Source of the DNA: Phycisphaeraceae bacterium
Lineage (GTDB): Bacteria; Planctomycetota; Phycisphaerae; Phycisphaerales; UBA1924
Assembly (NCBI GenBank): GCA_019636565.1
Contig: JAHBXG010000022.1
Location: forward strand, 1 to 64,000
Direction of reading: 5' to 3'
DNA: 64,000 nt
Both the position numbers and the translations under genes were made by a program. Shown here in pieces: positions 16,805 through 25,189 of the stretch (positions are counted from its first letter, which is position 1; each line of letters opens with the position of its first letter). Below the pieces are notes generated by a model. That model searched no databases. It saw only the letters and a program-made list of their open reading frames with translations, and was not told the origin of the DNA.

Positions 16805-18520
16805 GTGACACTTCTTTGCGTCCCCATCGTGGTTCGGGATCCGGCCCTGGCTCTTTCAGAAGCCGCGAATGCCAAGGCGGCCGGTGCCGACATTGTCGAA
16901 TTTCGCATCGACGAGTTCTTTGATCCTGCCGCGGCAGAAGCCGACCCGGATCGGCAGGAACGCGAAATCGCAAAGCTCGTGCGAGAAAGCCCGCTGCCGT
17001 GCATCGTGACATGTCGCTCTTCGAAGGAAGGGGGCGGTTATGTGGGGAGCGAGGACGACCGACTATCGCTGTATGAGAGCTTGGCTTCGGGCGATCGCAA
17101 AGCAACGCTTCCGCCCCGTTATCTCGATATTGAGTTTGTGTCCGCCACATCTCGCGATGTGAGCGGGCGGATCGCGAAGATGATGACCGGTGCATCGCAG
17201 CGAGAGAACGCGAACGGGCTCATCGTCTCCGCACACGATTTCCGGGGACGCCCGAACGACCTCACGCGCCGAATACTCGCGATGCGCGCCGATGGATTCG
17301 CGTCGGTCATCAAAATGGCGTATCGCGCTCGGTCGCTCCGTGACAATCTGGAACTCTTCGAACTGCTCCGCGATTCCGATCGCCCGATGATCGCTCTGGG
17401 TATGGGCGAATTTGGATTGATGAGCCGCGTGCTTGCACCAAAGTTCGGCGGATTTCTGACCTTTGCGAGCCTGCGGCCAGAAACCGTGACCGCGCCGGGG
17501 CAGCCGACCGTGTCCGATTTGCTGGGGCTCTATCGCTTCCGATCGATCCGAAAGACGACCAAGGTCTACGGCGTAATCGGGTGGCCGGTCGGGCATTCGA
17601 TGTCACCCCTAGTTCACAACGCGGTTTTCGCTGAGCACCAGATTGACGGTGTCTATCTGCCGCTCCCAGTGCCCAGTTCTGAAAACAACGATGAAGAAGC
17701 GACCTTCGCGAGTTTCAAAGCAACGCTCGGGGCGCTGATCGACGATCCGCGGCTCGATTTCTCCGGTGGCAGCGTGACGATTCCGCACAAGGAGAATCTC
17801 GTCCGATTCGCGCGCGAGCGACTCAAGAGCGACCCCGGTATCTGGTCCCTCGATTCGACTTCACTCGCAACCGGCGCTGCAAACTCGCTTCTCATCGAAC
17901 GCGAGGGTGCGCGAGTGCAGCGTGCACGCGTCTTCAATACCGACGTTCCCGCGGCGGTTGGTCCACTCCGTGCGGCGCTGGGCGCGCTGGAAGGCAAGTC
18001 GATTGCCGTTGTCGGCGCGGGCGGTGTGGCGCGGGGGATCGCGTTCGGTCTCGTCCAAGCGGGCGCGACCGTAACCGTTTTCAATCGGTCGTTGGAAAAA
18101 GCCGCGGCCGTCGTTGCTGCGCTCGGTCGATACCTTGAAAAGCCCAAGAACCTCAGTTTTGCCAGCATCGAGTCGCTTTCCGGTTCATCCGGCTTCGAAG
18201 CCGTCGTCAATTGCACGCCCGTTGGAATGACCGGCGGGCCCGAACCAGCGGGAATCGCAGCGCCGATCGACAAGTTGCTGGATGCCGATGCAAACAGTGG
18301 AAACAAGTCGCAGTCTGGCGTCGTATTGGAAACTGTCTACAACCCGATTCAAACGCCGCTCATGCAGGCGGCAAAGAAGGCGGGTTGGATGGTGATCGAT
18401 GGCGTCACGATGTTCATCGAACAAGCGGCGCTGCAATCGGAGGCGTGGACGGGCAAGTCCGCTCCACGCCAGTTGATGGATCGAATCGTTCGGGCAGAGT
18501 TGAACCAATCGCCTGACTAG
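16805..18520 (+). CDS. aroDE: Bifunctional 3-dehydroquinate dehydratase / shikimate dehydrogenase
   Basis: A 571-residue fusion for two consecutive shikimate-pathway steps. Residues about 1-235 are a type I dehydroquinase: 'IVEFRIDEF', catalytic His in 'LIVSAHDF' and the Schiff-base Lys in 'SVIKMA'. Residues about 250-571 are shikimate dehydrogenase: 'VYGVIGWPVGHSMSPLVHN' (shikimate-binding Ser-x-Ser), catalytic Lys in 'VTIPHKENL', 'NTDVPAAVGPL', and the NADP loop 'VVGAGGVARG'. The same fusion is known in plants and some bacteria. The GTG at 16805 is chosen as it gives the normal AroD start. A TACACT hexamer ends 6 nt before it. Confidence 0.95.
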   Translation: MTLLCVPIVVRDPALALSEAANAKAAGADIVEFRIDEFFDPAAAEADPDRQEREIAKLVRESPLPCIVTCRSSKEGGGYVGSEDDRLSLYESLASGDRKATLPPRYLDIEFVSATSRDVSGRIAKMMTGASQRENANGLIVSAHDFRGRPNDLTRRILAMRADGFASVIKMAYRARSLRDNLELFELLRDSDRPMIALGMGEFGLMSRVLAPKFGGFLTFASLRPETVTAPGQPTVSDLLGLYRFRSIRKTTKVYGVIGWPVGHSMSPLVHNAVFAEHQIDGVYLPLPVPSSENNDEEATFASFKATLGALIDDPRLDFSGGSVTIPHKENLVRFARERLKSDPGIWSLDSTSLATGAANSLLIEREGARVQRARVFNTDVPAAVGPLRAALGALEGKSIAVVGAGGVARGIAFGLVQAGATVTVFNRSLEKAAAVVAALGRYLEKPKNLSFASIESLSGSSGFEAVVNCTPVGMTGGPEPAGIAAPIDKLLDADANSGNKSQSGVVLETVYNPIQTPLMQAAKKAGWMVIDGVTMFIEQAALQSEAWTGKSAPRQLMDRIVRAELNQSPD

Positions 18521-18584
18521 GCGTTGAAGAACGAGAAGGGGTTTTCAAGACGATCAGAAGTTGAGAGGACTGGGAGGGAGTGGC

Positions 18585-18914
18585 ATGCTGTACGCGCCGA
18601 TCCTGTATCCAAAGACCTACGCAGCGTTCCTGATGGTGGCCGCGATGGACGTGATCTGCACGTGGGTGGTGCTCGCCCTCGGCGGCAGAGAGATCAACGC
18701 CTTCGCCGACATGTTCCTTCAAAGATGGGATGTGCAGGGCCTGCTCGCCTTGAAATTCGGCGTGTGCGTGATGTTCCTTGTCACGTGCGAATTCATCGGG
18801 CGCCGTCAGCCGCTGACGGCTGTGCGCCTCGCGACCGCCGCGATCGTGTTGAACTGTTTTCCGGTGATCGTCGGGTCGGCGCAAGTCGTTGGGTTTCTGA
18901 TGGCTCAGCCCTAA
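18585..18914 (+). CDS. DUF5658-like small membrane protein
   Basis: A 109-residue protein with three hydrophobic helices. The first carries 'AAMDVICTWVVLALGGREINAFADMFL', which resembles the 'D-x-x-x-T ... G-x-x-E-x-N' pattern of the DUF5658 membrane family; the next are 'LLALKFGVCVMFLVTCEF' and 'AAIVLNCFPVIVGSAQVVGF'. No biochemical role is known. The ATG at 18585 is supported by a gggaggga Shine-Dalgarno a few nt upstream. It follows aroDE by 64 bp and converges on the FabZ-like gene. Confidence 0.75.
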   Translation: MLYAPILYPKTYAAFLMVAAMDVICTWVVLALGGREINAFADMFLQRWDVQGLLALKFGVCVMFLVTCEFIGRRQPLTAVRLATAAIVLNCFPVIVGSAQVVGFLMAQP

Positions 18915-18930
18915 GCCGGGTTCGGTGCCT

Positions 18931-19452
18931 TTACCACGCGCCCGCGACGCCGCTCGACCGGAGCAGCGTCTTGAACGACTCTCCGAACACGAAGTTGTGC
19001 TCGGGAAACTTTTCGCCGCTCATGTTGTTGTCCAAGTGGCTGAACATCAGGTCGATTCGCCCGACTATCGCCGCCGTGACCGTGCCACCCGCGCCATATT
19101 CGAGCAGTTCGATCGTGCCGACAGTCGCGGCGCCCACCTTATCCATCTGCTGAATGGTCGCGGAATACCGGAGCGTCTGTCCTGGGAACGCGTCGCGATC
19201 GAGTTCAAACTTGCCGACCTTGGCGAGAATCACTTTTTCCCGAAATTCCTCCGCGTGCCCCACCAGGATGCCCGCCGTCTGTGCGCACCCTTCCACAATC
19301 AGGCTTGCCGGCATCACCGGCAGCGCATCGCGACCCGCGGCGGCCGGGAAGTGTTCGTGGAGATGGTCTTCCGCGAGGCTGACATGCTTGATCGCCACCA
19401 GCTTCTGCCGGGGCACCAGCTCGACGACGCGATCGATCCACATCCAGCGCAT
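18931..19452 (-). CDS. FabZ/FabA-like hotdog-fold dehydratase
   Basis: A 173-residue hotdog-fold protein. 'MRWMWIDRVVELVP' with 'HEHFPAAAGRDALPVMPASLIVEGCAQTAG' corresponds to the central helix region of beta-hydroxyacyl-ACP dehydratases. The FabZ catalytic 'HFPG-x-P-x-MPGV' has become 'HFPAAAGRDALPVMPASL' and the acidic residue is in 'LIVEGCAQ', so activity is plausible but not assured. It is the third gene of a leftward set with an acyl carrier protein and a second FabZ-like protein, so it probably acts on an ACP-bound acyl chain. Confidence 0.8.
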   Translation of the reverse strand: MRWMWIDRVVELVPRQKLVAIKHVSLAEDHLHEHFPAAAGRDALPVMPASLIVEGCAQTAGILVGHAEEFREKVILAKVGKFELDRDAFPGQTLRYSATIQQMDKVGAATVGTIELLEYGAGGTVTAAIVGRIDLMFSHLDNNMSGEKFPEHNFVFGESFKTLLRSSGVAGAW

Positions 19453-19480
19453 GATTGAAGCAGGTTGGAGCCCGAGCAGA

Positions 19481-19867
19481 TTACTTCGCGGCCAGTTTTC
19501 GTTCGACGAATGTCACCAGCGCATCCACCGTGAAGACCTCGGCGACCTTGGTGATCTGAGGGTCGGCCTCGAACTTCGAGAAATCCGCGTGTGGCAGGCG
19601 CGCCTTGAGCGCCGACAGACCCTTCGCCGTTACCTTGCCATCCTTGACGTACTCGGGGTCTTGAGCAACGTTTTCCGGAAAGAGTTCGCCCTGCGCGATC
19701 TTAAACCCGAATTGCTGCTCGAGTTTGAACACGATGTCGAGAAAGTCGATCGACTCCGCGCCCAGATCGGTGGTGAGCCGCGACGACGGCTTGACGTCTT
19801 CCTCGTCTACCGCCAGCGCGTCGACCAGCACATCCCGGACCTTCTCAAAGATTTCGTCTCGTGTCAT
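19481..19867 (-). CDS. Acyl carrier protein (extended)
   Basis: A 128-residue protein whose first ~75 residues are an acyl carrier protein: 'TRDEIFEKVRDVLVDALAV', then 'DLGAESIDFLDIVFKLEQQFGFKI', with the phosphopantetheine-accepting Ser at about residue 39 (E-S-I-D in place of D-S-L-D). The remaining ~50 residues, ending 'FTVDALVTFVERKLAAK', restore the helix IV region and add an insertion, so it is longer than the usual 78-residue AcpP. This size and the flanking FabZ-like genes suggest a specialised carrier rather than the main fatty-acid ACP. The reading frame is open upstream but starts properly at the ATG at 19867. Confidence 0.88.
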   Translation of the reverse strand: MTRDEIFEKVRDVLVDALAVDEEDVKPSSRLTTDLGAESIDFLDIVFKLEQQFGFKIAQGELFPENVAQDPEYVKDGKVTAKGLSALKARLPHADFSKFEADPQITKVAEVFTVDALVTFVERKLAAK

Positions 19868-19946
19868 TCGATTGAATTCCAACTCCGCGAGAATGCAATC
19901 CGCAAGCCCGGGGAGGCGATGATAGCCGCCGCGCTTCCGAAAAGGC

Positions 19947-20345
19947 CTACCGGCGAACCGGCCGCAGCACAAAGCGGCCCGAAACCGCGACCTTCGGTTC
20001 TTCCGTTGTATCAATCCCGGGCAGAAGCCTGGCTTCCCCCTTGAATTCGATCGCCTCTCCCTCCAGACGCTTATGGATTTCCACCGTGACGCGGAGCGTG
20101 CGCCCCGGTCGAACAAACGCCCCATACTTGAGCGCTCGGACCTGGCCCAACACCAAAGGAACAGGTGTCGACCCCGCAAGCCGCCGAGCCGCCTGCACCA
20201 TCGCCTCGAGCATCATCACGCCCGGCAGCACCGGGTAGCCGGGAAAATGATCCTGCAGATACTCCTCCGCGTTGCTTACGTGTTTATGCGTCACGATCTG
20301 CTCGGTGCTCTGCTCGATCACGGCATCAACCAGGTCAAAGTGCAT
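19947..20345 (-). CDS. fabZ: FabZ-type 3-hydroxyacyl-ACP dehydratase
   Basis: A 132-residue hotdog-fold enzyme. 'HVSNAEEYLQDHFPGYPVLPGVMMLEAMVQAA' contains the catalytic His (HFPGYPVLPG) and Glu (MLEAM) of FabZ dehydratases, which remove water from 3-hydroxyacyl-ACP. Its length matches FabZ (~140). The ATG at 20345 gives a normal N-terminus; the frame is open upstream into recO. It is first in the set FabZ-like / ACP / FabZ-like and diverges from recO. Confidence 0.88.
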   Translation of the reverse strand: MHFDLVDAVIEQSTEQIVTHKHVSNAEEYLQDHFPGYPVLPGVMMLEAMVQAARRLAGSTPVPLVLGQVRALKYGAFVRPGRTLRVTVEIHKRLEGEAIEFKGEARLLPGIDTTEEPKVAVSGRFVLRPVRR

Positions 20346-20438
20346 CCGTGAGCGTATTCGCCGGTGGAGGCGGGCGAGTTTGGCGTTGGCTTCGGCCGAT
20401 CCGCACGCGGACTCGATCGGCAGCCCTATTTTTCGGCC

Positions 20439-21179
20439 TTGGCCGCGATTCACGACGAAGCCTTTTGCATCCGGGTCTGGGACTGGTCGGAAACGAGCCA
20501 GACCGTTTCGCTCTTTTGTCGTTCGCACGGTGTCGTTCGGGGTCTTGCAAAGGGCGCAAAGCGCGACGACGCACGGTTTTCCGGCGGCTTTGAACTTCTC
20601 ACTCGAGGCCAGATCGGCATGATCGTGAAATCGTCAGACGCGATGGCGACCCTGACTTCGTGGGATCTCACTCGGGCGTTCCCCGGAGCGCGTTCCAGTC
20701 TTGGCGCGTTCTACACCGCCATGGCGCTACTGGACCTTGTGCACCACATGGTTCACGACCACGATCCGCACTCCGCACTCTTTGATGCGCTGACGCGATC
20801 CGCCGAAGCCCTGGGATCCTCCGAGCCAACCGTCCAGATACTTGCCGGCTTTCTGTGGAGCGTGCTTGTCGAAACCGGCTATCGCCCCGAACTTGAACGC
20901 GATGTGCGGACATCTCTCCCGCTTGATGCCGGTGCGCCGCTCGCATTCGATGCAAAGCTCGGGGGTTTTACGAGATGGAGCAACGACGCCTCGGAAGCCG
21001 CATGGCGAGCCCGACCGCAGACTCTCGATCTCCTGCGAAGATTGGCGGGAGGCTCACCCCCCGCCGGCGCACCGGAAGATTTTCTTCGCGCGGGCAAACT
21101 CCTGTACGCGTACGTCCGAGAAACGGCCGGTGCCCCGGTTCCTTCGGTCGAGCGTGCGCTCCAAGTGCTTGCAGATTGA
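20439..21179 (+). CDS. recO: DNA repair protein RecO
   Basis: The N-terminal OB-fold part reads 'DEAFCIRVWDWSETSQTVSLFCRSHGVVRGLAKGAKR', the normal RecO beginning, followed by the alpha-helical domain ('AFYTAMALLDLVHHMV', 'AGFLWSVLVETGYRPEL'). RecO loads RecA on SSB-coated DNA together with RecR. A TTG start at 20439 gives 246 residues, the normal family length. The GTG at 20364 would add 25 residues of Arg/Gly-rich sequence and run into the fabZ promoter region. A TATTTT hexamer ends 6 nt before the TTG. The zinc-binding cysteines of some RecO proteins are not seen. Confidence 0.8.
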   Translation: MAAIHDEAFCIRVWDWSETSQTVSLFCRSHGVVRGLAKGAKRDDARFSGGFELLTRGQIGMIVKSSDAMATLTSWDLTRAFPGARSSLGAFYTAMALLDLVHHMVHDHDPHSALFDALTRSAEALGSSEPTVQILAGFLWSVLVETGYRPELERDVRTSLPLDAGAPLAFDAKLGGFTRWSNDASEAAWRARPQTLDLLRRLAGGSPPAGAPEDFLRAGKLLYAYVRETAGAPVPSVERALQVLAD

Positions 21180-21289
21180 GGACTTTCAATTTCGAAGGTT
21201 CAGTGATGGCCCGCTCCGGTCGATAGTTGGGTATTCCGGGCGGCCCCTTGGCCGGGTTCGGGGTGGCTCCGTTCAACCTCAGAAGTGCC

Positions 21290-22783
21290 ATGGATCACGA
21301 GATTATCGAAGAAATCCTGAGCTGCACGTCGCTGCCTTCGCTGCCCGCAGTGGCATTGCGCGTGGTTGAACTGACTTCCAACGTCAACGTCAAACTACCG
21401 GAACTCGCGACAACCATCCAGAATGATCAGGGCCTTGCGTCCAAGGTGTTGCGAACAGTCAATTCGTCGTTCTACGGCCTTCCAAACCGTTGCGCGAGCA
21501 TCAACAAGGCCCTCGTGCTGCTGGGCCTTGGGCCGGTGAAGTCACTGGCACTCAGTTTCTCTCTAATCGGCTCCCTCGGCGATCAGGACGACGGCTTCGA
21601 CTATCAAACCTATTGGCGCCGGGGCCTGTACACCGCCGTGTCCGCCAAGGTCATCGCAGATCATCTCAAGCTGGCAATCGCGGACGAGGCGTTTCTTGCC
21701 GGTCTCTTACAGGATATCGGCGTCATCGCCATGCACCGCGCTCTCGGGTTTCGCTACGCGGAAGTCCTCGAAGCGGCGGGGGGTGACCATCGCCAACTCG
21801 TCAAGTGCGAACTCAGCGCCTTCGAAGTGCAGCACCCCGAGATCGGTGCCATGCTGGCGCAGCGTTGGAAGTTCCCGGATGAATTGATCATGCCGGTGCG
21901 CTACCACGAACGACCAACGGCGGCGCCTCAGGGGCACCACGAGATTGTGCGCCTCATCGGGCTCGGAAATCTTGCCCACGATGCCATGACCGATTCCGAC
22001 CCCGGTCCCGCTCTTCGCAAGCTCTATCAGCGCACCGATCAGTGGTTCGGGATCAAGTCGGATGCGATGCAGGGAATCGTGAAGAAGATCGCCGAAGGCG
22101 CCAAGGACATGTCATCGCTTCTGCGGCTCGAAACCGGAGCGCATCCGGATGCCGAGTCCATCGTGCGTGAAGCCGAAAAGCAGTTGATGGATATGGCGAG
22201 CGCCACGACCAGTGCGGGCGGCGCACCGACGCAGACACTCGACAACCTTCTGATCGATTCCAAGCAGTTTGACCCACTCACCGGAGCGGTCGGTCGAGCC
22301 GGTTTCGATCTGGCGCTGAAAAAAGCCTTCGAGCTCTCGACCAGCACACAAGAGCCGGTCGCACTCGTGCAGGTGGCGCTTGATGGGCTGCAGCACGCCG
22401 CGGGAAAAATCGGTACATCGGCCGGTGACCAAACGGTCAACGCTTGTATCGTCCTGCTCAAGAAGCACTTTGCTTCTCTTGGCGGAGTCATCTGCAAGTT
22501 GGGCGGCGACTTGTTTGCCGTGGTCCTTTACGGGGCGAACGGCCGGTCTGCCCAGCGTTGCGCCGAAGAATTCCGTAACTCCTTTGACAAGGCCACCATG
22601 ACCTGGCCGATCGGCGGCGGTTCGGTGAAGTCATCGATCGGCGTGGCTTCGCACGAGCCGGGCACTCCAGCGACCCACCCCGGGCTGCAGCAATTGGTGA
22701 TCGCTTCGGTCAATGCGCTGAAGGCCGCCCGCGCGGCGGGACATCCCGCGGCCGCGGGTGGGATGGAACGGGCTGCGGCTTGA
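21290..22783 (+). CDS. HDOD signalling protein with degenerate GGDEF domain
   Basis: A 497-residue cytoplasmic protein. Residues about 5-210 form an HDOD domain ('LPSLPAVALRVVELTSN', 'KVLRTVNSSFYGLP', 'INKALVLLGLGPVKSLALS', 'FLAGLLQDIGVIAMH'). The C-terminal ~170 residues follow the GGDEF fold ('FDPLTGAVGRAGFDLAL', then 'CKLGGDLFAVVLYG', 'SSIGVA'), but the active site reads G-G-D-L-F rather than G-G-[D/E]-E-F, so cyclic-di-GMP synthesis is unlikely. It may bind nucleotide or serve as a scaffold. The ATG at 21290 is chosen as the start of the conserved part. It converges on the M16 peptidase gene with 1 bp between stop codons. Confidence 0.85.
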   Translation: MDHEIIEEILSCTSLPSLPAVALRVVELTSNVNVKLPELATTIQNDQGLASKVLRTVNSSFYGLPNRCASINKALVLLGLGPVKSLALSFSLIGSLGDQDDGFDYQTYWRRGLYTAVSAKVIADHLKLAIADEAFLAGLLQDIGVIAMHRALGFRYAEVLEAAGGDHRQLVKCELSAFEVQHPEIGAMLAQRWKFPDELIMPVRYHERPTAAPQGHHEIVRLIGLGNLAHDAMTDSDPGPALRKLYQRTDQWFGIKSDAMQGIVKKIAEGAKDMSSLLRLETGAHPDAESIVREAEKQLMDMASATTSAGGAPTQTLDNLLIDSKQFDPLTGAVGRAGFDLALKKAFELSTSTQEPVALVQVALDGLQHAAGKIGTSAGDQTVNACIVLLKKHFASLGGVICKLGGDLFAVVLYGANGRSAQRCAEEFRNSFDKATMTWPIGGGSVKSSIGVASHEPGTPATHPGLQQLVIASVNALKAARAAGHPAAAGGMERAAA

Positions 22784-22784
22784 A

Positions 22785-24023
22785 CTAACTGGCCGTCGCC
22801 GGCGTCAGAATGCCGATGGTGGCGGGCGCAAGCGGGAACTGCTCGGCCACTGAGCGCAGCTCCTGAAGCGTGACGCGCCCGATCCGGTCCACCTCATCAT
22901 CGAGCGATTCATATCGGCCCAGTGCCGTCCACGAGCGCCCCAATCTCTGCATCCTGTCGCCCGGTCGTTCGCCCCCGACGGTCGCAGCGGTCCGCACTTT
23001 GTTGCGGAGTCGATCGAGGTCATCCTCGGTAAGACTTTGCGCCAGGGCCGCTATCTCCTTTTGGATGACCGAAAGGATTTCGGACATCCTTCCGGGTTCG
23101 CCGGCAGCAAAGATGTAGTAGTCGCCCGCGCCATCGTGCGCATCGAAACCCGATTGCGCGTCCTCTGCCAGCCCCGATTCCACCAGCGCCCAGTGCAACC
23201 GACTGTTGTCGGGCGCGCCCAGAATCTGAGAGAGCATCGCCGCGGCGTACCGGCGATCGTCGTCCGCTGCGGGTGCCGGTGCCATGCCGAGCAGATAGCC
23301 CCGGGCGACCTTCGCATCACTCAGCCGGACTTCGACCGGGTCTTGTCCGTAGCGAACCTCTGGCGCAAAGCGCCCGACCGGGGCGGTGGGGGCCCAGTCT
23401 CCGCATAGCGAGGCGAGATGTTCGCAAGCGTGGTCGAAATCGATTCGTCCCGCCAGCGAAACAATGGTGTTGTCGGCGGAGTAGCGCAAACCGAAGTAGC
23501 GGCGCATCTGCTCGCTTGTGAGGTCCTTGATGGTTTCGGCGGTGCCGAGCACCCGGTGTCCGAGCGGATGAGGCGAGTAGTGGCGGTCCGTGACGGCCTC
23601 AAAGAGTACAAAGAACGGATTGTCCTTGTACATCGCGATTTCTTCAAGTATCACGGATTTCTCCGTGTCAAAATCACTCTGGCGCAGCGCGGGTCTCATC
23701 ATCCGGGCGAGCAATTCGATCGAGCGCTCGGAGTGCTCCGGCAACGACGAAGCGTAAAAGCATGTCAGTTCGCTTGTGGTGTAGGCGTTGTTCTTCGCGC
23801 CGATTTCATCGAACGCCCGATTCAATTGTTCGGCGGAGATCGTTTCGGTGCCCTTGAACATCATGTGTTCAAGGAAATGGCTGACCCCCATGACGGGCGA
23901 TTCCTCGTCGCGGGCTCCGGTCTTGACAAAGAATCCCGCGGAAGTAGTTGCGGCTCTCGGATCAGTTTCCGCGATGATCGTCAGTCCGTTGGGCAAAACC
24001 CGCTGTTGAAACTCAATAGGCAT
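22785..24023 (-). CDS. M16 family zinc peptidase
   Basis: A 412-residue processing-peptidase-type protein (pitrilysin family). The inverted zinc site 'HFLEH' is at residues 49-53, with the distal Glu in 'ILEEIAMYKDNP' about 75 residues later. The second half is the inactive-type M16 C domain ('RGYLLGMAPAP', 'LWRN'-like 'LDRLRNKVRTA'). Such short M16 proteins often act as pairs or homodimers in peptide degradation. The start is at 24023. A TAGACT hexamer ends 5 nt before the ATG, with TCGGCA 18 nt further up, so a leaderless transcript from inside the end of the thiamin gene is possible. Confidence 0.92.
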   Translation of the reverse strand: MPIEFQQRVLPNGLTIIAETDPRAATTSAGFFVKTGARDEESPVMGVSHFLEHMMFKGTETISAEQLNRAFDEIGAKNNAYTTSELTCFYASSLPEHSERSIELLARMMRPALRQSDFDTEKSVILEEIAMYKDNPFFVLFEAVTDRHYSPHPLGHRVLGTAETIKDLTSEQMRRYFGLRYSADNTIVSLAGRIDFDHACEHLASLCGDWAPTAPVGRFAPEVRYGQDPVEVRLSDAKVARGYLLGMAPAPAADDDRRYAAAMLSQILGAPDNSRLHWALVESGLAEDAQSGFDAHDGAGDYYIFAAGEPGRMSEILSVIQKEIAALAQSLTEDDLDRLRNKVRTAATVGGERPGDRMQRLGRSWTALGRYESLDDEVDRIGRVTLQELRSVAEQFPLAPATIGILTPATAS

Positions 24024-24062
24024 GCCTCAGTCTAATCGCTTCGCGCGACGATTGCCGAGCGC

Positions 24063-25130
24063 TCATCCGACGTCCGTGAGGCCTTTGACCGCACGGGAAA
24101 GGCCGCGGCAGACCTCTTCCGGATTGGTGGAGCTGCAGACCGCGGCGCTGACTGCGACGCCTTGGCAGCCCACGTGGACGAGCTCGGCGATATTTGCCTG
24201 GGTGATGCCGCTGATTGCCAAGTGGGGGGTTCGCCGCGTCGCTTCGTCACCAACGTACTGGGCGAGAAGTGCCGGTCCGCTCAGGACAGGTTTGGCCTTC
24301 GTCGAAGACGAAAACATCGGCCCCAGTCCGCAGACGTCTGCGCCCTCCTGAACAGCGCGGCGAGCTTCATCCAGCGTGGCACACGAAACCCCGATTCGCA
24401 GGCTTCCTCCCACGATCTTTCGGACATCCTTTACCGAGAGGTCTGATTGACCAACGTGCACGCCGTCCGCTCCGGCGAGAAGCGCAAGATCGGGACGATC
24501 GTTGATTACGACCGCCGCAGTGTTCGTGTGGGCGAATTCGACAAGCGTGCGGGCGCGAGCGACGAGTTCGCGATCCGGGATGCCCTTCTCCCGCAGCTGA
24601 AGGCAGTCGGCGCCGCCGGCGACGGCGCGCCGGGCAACCTCTTCCCACCGGTGGTGCGTGCAGAGCGATTCGCTGATCAGAACGCAAAGCGTCCACTGCG
24701 GTCCACGCCCGCCCATGAGCGCCAGTTCCAGGTCGCGGCAGAGGTCGTACGCACGGTAGCGGAGCCGTTCGATGGAAGTGGCGACTTCCATCGCACCACC
24801 GATCGCTTTCGACGATTCTTCGAGAACCCGCAGCGACTCGCCGAGGCGGGAAGACGCGGCACTGGCAATCGCCGATTCCGATGCGCGGGCGGGTAGCGGC
24901 TCGGCACCGGCTTGCGCACCCACATCCGCGGCGGTATTGCGCCACGCCAGCATCTGGGCCCGATCGATCGGCAACTGGCCGAGCGCCGCCGTGAGATCGT
25001 GGCGGAGTCGCTTGAGTGATCGGCTGAGTTCGGAATGGTCGAGGCGCAGGCGCGCGAGATCTTCCAGAACGCGGAGCGCCTCGCGGGCGCGATTGGAATT
25101 CGCGTCGATGACGCGGGCAAGAGCGGCCAT
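24063..25130 (-). CDS. thiE: ThiD2-ThiE fusion: HMP-P kinase-like domain and thiamin phosphate synthase
   Basis: A 355-residue fusion for thiamin synthesis. Residues about 5-130 match the ThiD2 domain ('RVIDANSNRAREALRVLEDLARL', given here in parts, and 'SRLGESLRVLEESSK'), proposed to phosphorylate hydroxymethylpyrimidine phosphate. Residues about 148-355 are a ThiE TIM barrel: 'LQLREKGIPDRELV', 'VVINDRPDLALLAGADGVHVGQSDL', 'GVSCATLDEA', 'GLGPMFSSSTKAKP', 'AISGITQANI'. ThiE joins the pyrimidine and thiazole parts to give thiamin phosphate. The two domains supply consecutive steps. No THI-box riboswitch was recognised just upstream. Confidence 0.9.
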   Translation of the reverse strand: MAALARVIDANSNRAREALRVLEDLARLRLDHSELSRSLKRLRHDLTAALGQLPIDRAQMLAWRNTAADVGAQAGAEPLPARASESAIASAASSRLGESLRVLEESSKAIGGAMEVATSIERLRYRAYDLCRDLELALMGGRGPQWTLCVLISESLCTHHRWEEVARRAVAGGADCLQLREKGIPDRELVARARTLVEFAHTNTAAVVINDRPDLALLAGADGVHVGQSDLSVKDVRKIVGGSLRIGVSCATLDEARRAVQEGADVCGLGPMFSSSTKAKPVLSGPALLAQYVGDEATRRTPHLAISGITQANIAELVHVGCQGVAVSAAVCSSTNPEEVCRGLSRAVKGLTDVG

Positions 25131-25189
25131 ATCCCCCAGCCTATGCAGGATGCCTGTTCACCGAGAGTCTGCTACGGTTCTTCCAGACC

